Source: Leguminivora glycinivorella (taxonomy: Eukaryota > Arthropoda > Insecta > Lepidoptera > Tortricidae). From it: DNA of 64,000 nucleotides. Below the pieces are notes generated by a model. It had not been told where the DNA came from, did no database searches, and was given only the letters and a program-made list of their open reading frames with translations. The position numbers were made by a program, and so were the translations under genes. This document shows, piece after piece, positions 34,609 through 43,407 of this stretch. Position 1 is the stretch's first letter, and each line of letters starts with the position of its first letter. Location: positions 1 through 64,000 of the forward strand of contig NC_062993.1 of NCBI RefSeq assembly GCF_023078275.1. The letters are read 5' to 3'.

Positions 34609-34708
34609 GACTGGTAGTTCGCAGAGGGAGAATAGCGAACGCGCAACTGAGCGGCTATCCTCCCCCTCCCAGGGTGCACCACGAGGAGGTCTACCAATCC
34701 CGCACCCC
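34609..34708 (-). ncRNA. HDV-like self-cleaving ribozyme at the E1 5' end
   Basis: The first 100 bases of the sense strand fold as a nested double pseudoknot. P1 is 7 bp (34708-34702 GGGGUGC with 34677-34671 GCACCCU, one G-U). J1/2 is GG. P2 is 9 bp (34699-34691 GAUUGGUAG with 34617-34609 CUACCAGUC, one G-U). P3 is ACC/GGU (34690-34688/34680-34678). L3 is UCCUCGU (34687-34681), close to the L3 of hepatitis delta ribozymes. P4 is 11 bp (34664-34654/34636-34626). J4/2 ends GCGAA (34622-34618), the context of the catalytic C. Predicted cleavage lies exactly between TTAGG repeats and the element. R2 and some other non-LTR elements carry such ribozymes. Confidence 0.88.
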
Positions 34709-34802
34709 AACCTAACCTAACCTAACCTAACCTAACCTAACCTAACCTAACCTAACCTAACCTAACCTAACCTAACCTAACCTAACCTAACCTAACCTAA
34801 CC
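34709..34802 (-). repeat. (CCTAA)n tract between E1 and Et
   Basis: About 94 bases of perfect telomeric repeat separating two insertions. Confidence 0.97.
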
Positions 34803-35011
34803 TTTTTTTTTTTTTTTGACGCAGGGGAATGCATTTACGCATCTCACCCCCGGGCTGAGGAGGCCCATTGGGGGGTGGTATGTGGGACTCCCTCCTCCCA
34901 TATCCCCCCTCTGCTAGTCAGAGGGAGTGGGAGGAGAATACCCACTAAACCCCTGCGGCGTTTCCGTCCAAGCCGTTATAGGGGGGTGCAATGAGCTCGC
35001 TAGCACGTCAT
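34803..35011 (-). mobile_element. Et, 3' fragment of a fourth SART-like family
   Basis: A 15-base poly(T) on the + strand, then about 195 bases and CCTAA again: a severely 5'-truncated insertion. Conserved phrases TTACGCAT, TATGTGGGACTCCC and CCCACTAAA place it with the 3' UTRs of E1, E3 and E4. Its helices are P1 34820-34827/34950-34957, P2 34845-34851/34871-34877, P3 34882-34886/34941-34945, and a long inner P3 hairpin 34892-34900/34928-34936 capped by 34907-34913/34919-34925. No coding sequence is left. Confidence 0.85.
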
Positions 35012-35628
35012 CACGGCACAACCTAACCTAACCTAACCTAACCTAACCTAACCTAACCTAACCTAACCTAACCTAACCTAACCTAACCTAACCTAACCTA
35101 ACCTAACCTAACCTAACCTAACCTAACCTAACCTAACCTAACCTAACCTAACCTAACCTAACCTAACCTAACCTAACCTAACCTAACCTAACCTAACCTA
35201 ACCTAACCTAACCTAACCTAACCTAACCTAACCTAACCTAACCTAACCTAACCTAACCTAACCTAACCTAACCTAACCTAACCTAACCTAACCTAACCTA
35301 ACCTAACCTAACCTAACCTAACCTAACCTAACCTAACCTAACCTAACCTAACCTAACCTAACCTAACCTAACCTAACCTAACCTAACCTAACCTAACCTA
35401 ACCTAACCTAACCTAACCTAACCTAACCTAACCTAACCTAACCTAACCTAACCTAACCTAACCTAACCTAACCTAACCTAACCTAACCTAACCTAACCTA
35501 ACCTAACCTAACCTAACCTAACCTAACCTAACCTAACCTAACCTAACCTAACCTAACCTAACCTAACCTAACCTAACCTAACCTAACCTAACCTAACCTA
35601 ACCTAACCTAACCTAACCTAACCTAACC
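35012..35628 (-). repeat. (CCTAA)n tract between Et and E2
   Basis: About 615 bases of perfect CCTAA. Confidence 0.97.
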
Positions 35629-37760
35629 CCAGTCACGTGCCACCCTGCGTCGTAGCAACATCTTTTTCGCAAAGCTCCGCAGTTAAAAATTCGTGGACGT
35701 GGCAATTTTCATCCGATCGGCCTCAAACAAGTGTCGCGTGGTGTGGAATTACAAGACCCATCGAACGGATTACAGTGCGTGAAGGTTTAAGTGCAGTGGA
35801 AACCAAAAATTGGCAAAAACCGTCAATTTTAAGGTTAGGACAACCTAAAAGAGTGCATAGAACAGAAACGGACTGTGACATCTACACGTGCAATATACCA
35901 GCAGAAGCAGCTTGCAGAGAGCTATCCAACGACACCTCAAACGCACCTGGGCACCGCAACACCGAGGCACAATCACCAGAAAAACAAGAACCACGTGGCC
36001 ACGAGGTCAGCGAAATAGAGCAGCTGTGAACTTCACATTCAGCACAGGAAAACCTCTCATCGGACTCATCCAATTGGTACTTTGTTTTGAATTTTTGGAC
36101 TTATAGTTTTGGAAAAAATTTAAAATCAAAATTGAAACTTTAAGTGTTAATAAAAGAAAATCTTCAGTCAGACCATATACTTTTTATTGTGATTCCTGTT
36201 GCGCGCTTGGACAAAGAACTGATCTTCAAAGTTCCAGAGACATATAGACATTAGTGACCAAGAATTTTGAGTTTTTCAAAAAATTTTGAAAAAGTGACCT
36301 CCTGTAAAATTTTTGTATAGGAAAAAGTCTGTTAGATATAAGGTAGTATAAGTCTCTAGATTTAGATATTTTTAGTAATTTTTCCGGATTTTTGCAGCTT
36401 ACGGTTTTCGAGTTACAAATTTTTAAACATTTTTTCAATTAAATCGAAAACAAATAGAAAAAATCAATTTTTTATAGTGTCAATAGCTTTAGAATCCATA
36501 TTTCATCACCCCCAACCCCAAACGCCATCCTTCTAGCATTAAAATCAAAAGGAAACCAAATTTTCGGCCATTTTGTTTTTTGATACCAGATTTGAAAATT
36601 TAAATAACTCGGGAACCGTGCGACGTACAAGATCCAACTTTTCACAGATCATATTCATTTTTAAGGCCCTACTGGTTGTGTGTGGTTTTAACCTTGTATC
36701 TCCAAAAAATTTTTAGAGGCCATTTACCCCTCAAAACGCGTAGAGGAGATAGAGCCACACACCCCAGAAAAAGTCCGGTCCTTCTACGACCTTTGGTTGC
36801 AAAGTTAGAAGCCGTCAAAGTCAAGATCTGACAGTTGGGCGGCCATCTTGTTTTTACTTAGCCATCCATAGCTCGGCAACCGGAGGTCCTACGAAGACGG
36901 GATTTTCGAAACTGAATTAAGGGCATACAACTCTACCCCCTCCACAACATAAAATCCAAAAAGGAGCTGTCAAAAAATCAGATCCGGAAGACCAGCCCGG
37001 CGGACAGAGCGGGTCCGACATCGCACCTTTGCCGAAGACCCGAGGTCGCTGCGGCCTCTAGAACCGGAGATATCGGCAATCAAAGTTGTACTTTGACAGT
37101 TCGGCCGCCATTTTGAAAATTTTTAAACCTAAATATCTCCGCTTCCCGTGGCCGCAGAGGGCAGCGGTTTTCTCTGTGGGGTCGACAGGACACTCCTCTT
37201 TACGCTTGGCAACCTTCCGGAAGTTTTTGGAAACTTTTGGAAATTGGAAATTTCCAAAAATTTCCAAAAAATTTTTTGAAAACAAGCTCGGTCAAATTGT
37301 GGAGCTTGTTGAGCCTTGAAAAACGAGCCCAAGCACGAGTGATTTGGACCAAAAACGCCGGAGATATCCATAGATACCGAAACGGAAACCGGAAACCAGA
37401 CCTGAAACCGGATATTTCAAACCACCCTAGCTCCGGCGTTTCAACTCACGGGTACCCCGTGTTTGGTATCGTTAGAAAGGGCTCGGGGAGAGCTATCCAC
37501 TGGAGCAGACATTTCGGCTCTACGTAGAGTCGAAAAATTTTCGACCTGGGAAAAACCGCCAGAAATCTTGTAGTGATAGTATATTAGTTAATAAGACTGA
37601 ATTAAAGAGTCTGCGACTCTATATTAAGAAAAACCTCTGACTCTACTTTTTCAAAATTTTAGTTTTATTTTATTATTACTTTTTACAAACCTACCCATAA
37701 CCTAGACAATTTACCTCCCCTTTACAGAGGTAAAAACTCCAACTTATCCCCTCGACATCC
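35629..37760 (+). other. E2 5' leader, 2.1 kb
   Basis: No convincing gene. An open frame at 35637-36029 (130 codons, GTG start) has no motif I recognise. The 3' part, about 36,540-37,560, is more GC-rich; 37606-37620 is an AGAGTC/GACTCT hairpin. A pyrimidine-rich stretch before TTTACAG at about 37,725 resembles a 3' splice site. A second inserted sequence within this region cannot be excluded. Confidence 0.5.
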
Positions 37761-39353
37761 ATGAGCAACAGCACAATGCTCAGAACACCAGCGAAAAACC
37801 CGGTCCCCAATGCCTCGCCTAAAAAACCGGAAAAATCTGAAACACGACCATCAGTAAGGCGAAGCATTGGGGAGTGGGAATTGGGTAAGACGTTCAGCAT
37901 GTCACCAAGTCCGGAGTCCGCGGGGACGTCGGGAGCAGGCGACAAGGTGAAGCCAGCTCCAGAGGCCCCCTCGGCGCCGGCGGCGGAAATCACTACACCG
38001 GAAACTAAGAAAGCCCAAAGCATCACACAAAAGGCAAAAACAAAAGTGACCAAGCCGCCGGTGACAGAAACTTCCACCGTCCCGACAAAAAAGTACGTGA
38101 GTAGACTTTCAGAAGCCAAGGCCAATTTGGACAAAGCAAACGAGCGTCTAAAGGAATCGGGCAATATCAAAACAATAATTAAAGTGGAAGTAAAACAAGC
38201 CCTAGAGCGACTATACGCACTAGTAAAGGAGGCGGAGGCAGAACTGGCTAGAGAGAGAGGAAAAGGGAAAATTCTTTCCCCTACTAGAAAGACAAACGCG
38301 ACAAAGCCGGCGACTCCAACAGAGCCAGAAGACAAAACCGCTCAACCGGATCCCACGCTGGAAATAGAATCAAGTGAGAAGGATGTGAGAGAAAGATTTA
38401 ACAAAATGGAAGAGTATATGAAAGAAAACGAAAGGAGAATGATAGAGAGTGAAAGAAGACAGAGTGAACACATAAAGAAGATGGAGGAACTAAAGATAGC
38501 GCTAGAGGAGCACAAAGAGAGCATGAAAGGGGCCACCTATGCGAGTGTAACGGCGTGTCGGCCGGTGCCAGCGGCAGCAAAGCCTAGAATGGAAAGTGCC
38601 CTACACTCAATTATTATCACCTCAAAAGACGAACAAAAAACCGGGGAAGAGGTACTAGACAGGGTGAGAGAAGCCATTGATGCGAAAGAAGGATGGGTGA
38701 AAGTGGATAAGGTACGAAAAGCGAAAGACAGAAAGATAATAATAGGGGTGGGGACAAAGGAAGAAAGGGACAAACTAAAAAACAAACTAGGTAACGAAGC
38801 GGTCGATCTCCATGTTGAGGAGGCCAGAAACAGAGACCCGCTACTGATTCTTAGGAGCATTCTAAAGGTTAACTCGGACGAGGACATCCTGAAAGCTCTT
38901 AGGAACCAGAATCGGGACATCTTCAGTGACCTTGGAGAAGAAGAAGACCGTGTATGTGTAAAATATAGAAGACGGGCGCGGAACCCCCACACTACACATG
39001 TAGTGATTGGCGTTTCTCCGACTATCTGGCAGAGGGTCACTAGAACCGGTACTGTGCACATTGACCTCCAGCGAATCAAGGCAGAGGACCAGTCCCCACT
39101 GGTCCAATGTAGTCGTTGTCTCGGGTATGGCCACAGTAAGCGGTTCTGTAAAGACCCGGAAGACCTATGCTGCCACTGTGGAGACCTGCACTTGAGAAGT
39201 GAATGCCCAAACTACCTGGCAGACGTGCCTCCAACATGTAAAAACTGTATCAGGGCAAAAATGGCAAATACCAACCATAACGCCTTCAGCGACAACTGTC
39301 CGATACGGAAAAAGTGGGATGCCATAGCAAGATCAACCGTTGCATACTGCTAA
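37761..39353 (+). CDS. E2 ORF1: gag-like protein
   Basis: An open frame of 530 codons. The Pro/Ser-rich N-terminus is followed by helical, Glu/Lys-rich stretches near residues 110-165 and 205-260 that look like coiled coils. A conserved mid-region contains the phrase GWVKVDKVRKAKDRKIIIGV, typical of R1-type gag proteins. Zinc knuckles begin at residue 450 (CSRCLGYGHSKRFC, then CHCGDLHLRSEC) and a further CxxC pair follows. It binds the element RNA in an RNP by family analogy. It lacks the LRLRGG motif of the SART-like ORF1s. Its stop lies inside the start of the ORF2 frame. Confidence 0.88.
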   Translation: MSNSTMLRTPAKNPVPNASPKKPEKSETRPSVRRSIGEWELGKTFSMSPSPESAGTSGAGDKVKPAPEAPSAPAAEITTPETKKAQSITQKAKTKVTKPPVTETSTVPTKKYVSRLSEAKANLDKANERLKESGNIKTIIKVEVKQALERLYALVKEAEAELARERGKGKILSPTRKTNATKPATPTEPEDKTAQPDPTLEIESSEKDVRERFNKMEEYMKENERRMIESERRQSEHIKKMEELKIALEEHKESMKGATYASVTACRPVPAAAKPRMESALHSIIITSKDEQKTGEEVLDRVREAIDAKEGWVKVDKVRKAKDRKIIIGVGTKEERDKLKNKLGNEAVDLHVEEARNRDPLLILRSILKVNSDEDILKALRNQNRDIFSDLGEEEDRVCVKYRRRARNPHTTHVVIGVSPTIWQRVTRTGTVHIDLQRIKAEDQSPLVQCSRCLGYGHSKRFCKDPEDLCCHCGDLHLRSECPNYLADVPPTCKNCIRAKMANTNHNAFSDNCPIRKKWDAIARSTVAYC

Positions 39354-42300
39354 AGGCGCCCACGTATACAACATAACGCAGGCTAACCTCCAGCGCAGCA
39401 AATTGGCTACCACCGAGCTCCTGCTGGAAGCCAAAAAGCTCAAAACAGCCATCGCAATGATCCAGGAGCCCTACGTGGGGAGAGAGGGGGAAGTACAGGG
39501 ATATCCAGGGGTTAGAACCTTCCAGGACAATAAAACGGGAGGGGGACCAGTAAAAGCAGCTATCATGATTTTTGACGACGACCTCGAAATCATGCAATAC
39601 CCCGACCTCTCCACAAAGAACATCGTAGTGGTGAAAGTCCGTACAACAGAGTGGACCATAGCAGTGGTCTCCCTGTACCTAGAGCCTGACAAACCCATAG
39701 ATGAATACTTGGAACACCTCAAAAGGTCCACCGAAAGATGGGACAGGCAAGGATCATAGCCGGAGGCGACTTCAATGCCAAAAGCACCTGGTGGGGAAGC
39801 CAATGCGAGGACGAGAGAGGTAAAGAACTGAGTGGACTACTAGAAGAACTAGAACTCCAGATCCTGAATGCGGGATTAACCCCAACCTTCGACACGATAA
39901 GAGGCGGCAAAAGGTATAGCAGCTACGTCGACGTAACCTGTTGCTCTGTGGATATGCTCGATCTAGTTGAGAACTGGCGGGTGATTGAAGGCCTTACAAG
40001 CTCAGACCACAACGGAATCACTTTTAAAATCAACCTTAAGTCATCAAAAGGAATCATCATACACAGAACGACACGTATCTACAACACCAAAAAAGCAAAC
40101 TGGGACCAGTTTCATGAGAAACTGGCCCAGGCATTGCAAGACAAGCATCTCACTGCACAACACCTAGAAAGAGTCAATAATATAAAACAAATAGATGAAA
40201 CACTACACAATTACACACAAGCCATTACAGAAACATGCAGGAACACTATACCAAATAAAAAGAATACAAACACACTTACCTTGCCGTGGTGGTCCGAGGA
40301 ACTCGCAGAGAAGAAAAGGAGAGTAGCTACCAAAAAGCGTAGAATCCGGAACGCCGCGCCCATCCGTAGAGCAGAGGTGGTCGATCTATACCTGAAAGAG
40401 AAAGCAGAATATGAAAATGCCGTAAAAATTGCACAGACGGAAAGTTGGAAGGAGTTTTGCTGTAAACAGGATCGGGAGGGGGTATGGGAGGGAATATATA
40501 GGGTGATGGGAAAAATCACAAAACGAGAAGAGGACCAACTGCTTCAATGCGAGGGAAGAACACTGGATGAGGGAGAATCGGTGGAGCTATTGGCTAGAAC
40601 CTTCTATCCCGACGACAGGGAAGAAGAGGATACACCGACACATCGTCACATCAGGAACCTGGCACAAAAAGTAAACGTGGAGCAACATGATGACAAACAT
40701 GACCCCCCGTTTACATCGAGTGAGCTTAATGCAACGATGATGTCATTCAACCCTAAAAAGGCACCGGGCGCAGACGGCTTCACCGCAGACATATGTGTTC
40801 AAGCCATAAACTGCGATCCGAACTTCTTCCTCGCATTGTTGAATAAATGCCTGGAGCTCTATTATTTCCCAAGCATTTGGAAAGAGGCCACGGTGGTAGT
40901 CCTCAAAAAACCCGGCAAAGAATCTTACGACGTGCCTAAATCCTACAGGCCGATTGGGTTGTTGCCTGTTCTGGGCAAGATCTATGAGAAGATGTTGATA
41001 GCCCGCCTCAAGCATCACATACTACCTAGAATCAGCCAAAAACAATATGGCTTCATGCCCCAAAGAAGCACCGAAGACTCCCTCTATGATCTGATGCAGC
41101 ATGTAAAAAACAAGCTCAACGCTAAGAAACTGCTCACAATGATTTCACTAGACATAGAGGGAGCCTTCGATAGCGCATGGTGGCCGGCCATAAAAACGAG
41201 ACTGTCAGAAGAAGACTGCCCAGTGAACTTGAGACGGACTATCGACAGCTACCTGGATAGCAGGAGAGTAAACGTAAGATACGCTGGGAAGGAATTCAGC
41301 AAAGGGACCAACAAAGGATGCGTCCAAGGATCCATAGGGGGACCCATATTATGGAACCTACTCCTGGACCCACTCCTGAAAAAACTAGAGCGAAACGGAG
41401 TGTTCTGTCAGGCGTTCGCCGATGATATTGTGTTGCTTTTCGATGGGGAAACAGGACTGGAAATAGAAAGGCAGGCAAATGCGACCCTCGGGCACGTTCA
41501 GGCTTGGGGCATCGATCATAAATTAAAGTTCGCACCGCACAAAACTTGCGCAATGATAATAACTAGAAAGCTCAAATTCGATGCACCACGCCTGAGCATG
41601 GGCGGGGTGAACATAGCCATGTCTGAACAAATAAAAATATTGGGCCTCACCATCGACCACAAGCTAACCTTCAACCAGCATGTGGCGAACGTATGCAGAA
41701 AGGCATTAAATATGTATAAAAAACTGGCAAGAACAGCCCGAGTCAGCTGGGGATTGCATCCGGAGGTCATTCGCACCATCTACACAGCGGCGGTGGAGCC
41801 GGTTGTCCTATATGCTGCAAGTGCATGGGCGCCCGCTGCCAAAAAACTGGGAGTGATAAAGCAGCTTAACACAGTGCAGAGAGGGTTTGCCCAAAAAATA
41901 TGCAAAGCATATAGGACAGTATCATTAAACTCAGCATTGATGCTTGCCGGGATGCTGCCACTGGATCTAAGAATCCTCGAGGCGGCTTCCCTGTATGAGG
42001 CAAAAAGAGGGATACCGCAGCCGGCACTACTAGACCGGGAGGTGGAGCGGATGGCTTCGGCCATTGAAGCACCCCACCCAGCGGAGCACGGTGACATGGA
42101 AATCAAAAGCCTGGAGAACCAACAACAAGTAGACGAAAACAGCAGTTACGAAGTTCGCATTTTTACGGATGGGAGCAAGATTGCGGGTAAGGTAGGAGCC
42201 GCGATATCCATATGGAATAGCGAGGCAGAGATAAAAGCCCGCAAATTTGCTCTCTCAAAAGAATGCACTGTCTACCAGGCAGAGCTCCTGGCACTGTGCA

Positions 42301-43019
42301 AGGCTACAGGGGAGATTGCTGCCAGTAGCAAAAAGTCATTCGGGATCTACAGCGATTCAATGGCGGCGCTCCAAACCATCCAAAACCGGAAATGCTTTCA
42401 TCCGCTAGCAATTGAAACCAGAGATAACCTCCGATCTTCATCTCTCCAGGGCAAGATGGTAACCTTGCACTGGATCAAGGCCCACGCGGGACTAGAAGGT
42501 AATGAAAGAGCGGATGTGTTGGCGAAAGAGGCCGCCATCGGATCAAAGCAAAAACCGCATTACGAGAGATACCCGATTTCATTCGTCAAGCGAACCATTC
42601 GAACGGCAACCCTTGACGAATGGAATCGGAGATACATAGATAGTGACACGGCATCAGGGACAAAGCTGTTTTTCCCGAACGTATTGAATGCGTATAACAT
42701 AGTCAGGAAACTGAAACCAACCGGCATAAGAACGCAGCTTATGACGGGTCATGGCGGGTTCTCGGAATACTTACATCGTTTTAAGTGTAAAGAGAGCCCG
42801 TCGTGTATCTGTGATCCCGCGATCGAAGAGACGGTGTCACATATTCTGCTAGAGTGTCCCGTCCATAACACACTGCGCTTTGAACTTGAAAACCAACTCG
42901 ACACTGACCTGAAATTGGAAAACATAACAGAGCTAATAAAATCAGACAACAGAGATAAATTCTTAAACTATTGTGAAACAATTTGTAAAATAGTAGCAAA
43001 ACGAAACTCAAGCTCATAA
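39328..43019 (+). CDS. E2 ORF2: endonuclease, reverse transcriptase, RNase H; one frame break
   Basis: About 1,230 codons. The frame is open from 39,328 and overlaps the ORF1 end, with no ATG before the conserved QANLQRSK, so initiation by reinitiation or a non-ATG codon is inferred. Domains: APE endonuclease (EPYVG, GGDFNAKSTWWGS, SSDHNGI), reverse transcriptase (KKAPGADGFTADI, SYRPIGLLPVLGK, YGFMPQRSTEDS, SLDIEGAFDSAWW, GCVQGSIGGPILWN, FADDIV near 41,415) and RNase H (about 42,150-42,540: FTDGSKI, YQAELLAL, YSDS, HAGLEGNERAD, the four acidic-site regions). A C-terminal finger follows (SCICD then HILLEC). A break at GGG 39740-39742 fits one missing G. Confidence 0.9.
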
Positions 43020-43407
43020 ATTATGTTTACATAATATAGTAATTATATTAGTGCTAAGCATAAAATAAAAGTATAGTAGTGTAAGAAATAGAATTAAGAG
43101 AACACAGTAAATGTATAGCTATAAAATAAGAGATGGAAAATAATGTAGAACAATAAAGTTATGTGTACACCCTGATTCACCATCCCATCCCGAATCATAT
43201 TTAAAAAGCAATAAATAAAGTAAGAATAGTAAGAAGTAGATATATATAGGTGGGACTCCCACCCACGAAAAGTGTGAAAGACGATGAATACCAGAAAGAA
43301 TAGTATGTAGCATGAAAGTGCGAGAGGCATTAAAGCGAGAAATGGTATGAATGCGTTAGTAATTAAAAGAATTGTTAAAACTAGCTCCGATCACGTTGGA
43401 GGAATAT
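43020..43407 (+). other. E2 3' UTR
   Basis: AT-rich, ending in hairpin CTCCGA/TTGGAG (43385-43390/43396-43401, loop TCACG). The phrases GTGCGAGAGGCA and TAGCATGAAAGTGCG are matched in the E2b 3' UTR. No poly(A) follows. Confidence 0.8.

Larger units (their letters stand above)
27891..34708 (-). mobile_element. E1, SART-like telomeric non-LTR retrotransposon
   Basis: A complete element of about 6.8 kb. On its sense strand: 5' end at 34,708 against TTAGG, HDV-like ribozyme, leader, ORF1, ORF2, structured 3' UTR, and a 36-base poly(A) (27,891-27,926) followed by GGTTAGG. The sense strand equals the TTAGG strand and the primer end is AACC, so first-strand nicking between C and T of CCTAA is inferred, the arrangement I recall for SART. 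No target-site duplication can be told apart from the repeat itself. ORF1 is open; ORF2 has three one-base frame breaks. E5 is almost identical. Confidence 0.93.
35629..43407 (+). mobile_element. E2, RNase H-bearing telomeric non-LTR retrotransposon
   Basis: A + strand element, opposite in direction to all SART-like copies: 5' junction ACCTAACC/CCAGTCACG, a 2.1-kb leader, ORF1, ORF2, and a 3' UTR ending in the hairpin 43385-43401. It has no poly(A) of its own; E2b follows directly. The sense strand is the CCTAA strand, the orientation I recall for TRAS, but the C-terminal RNase H domain is not something I associate with TRAS, so the family name is left open. Confidence 0.88.

Noticed and set aside
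35629..35760. HDV-like ribozyme at the E2 5' end
   Set aside because: A TGCCAC/GTGGCA pairing exists, but I could not find the nested P1/P3 arrangement or a J4/2-like CNRA next to a P2 strand.
35637..36029. 130-codon frame at the start of the E2 leader
   Set aside because: It starts at GTG, has no motif, and its composition does not resemble a gag protein; kept only as a remark in the leader entry.
37691..38335. 214-codon - strand frame opposite E2 ORF1
   Set aside because: A low-complexity hydrophobic shadow of the Lys/Glu/Ala-rich gag coding strand.
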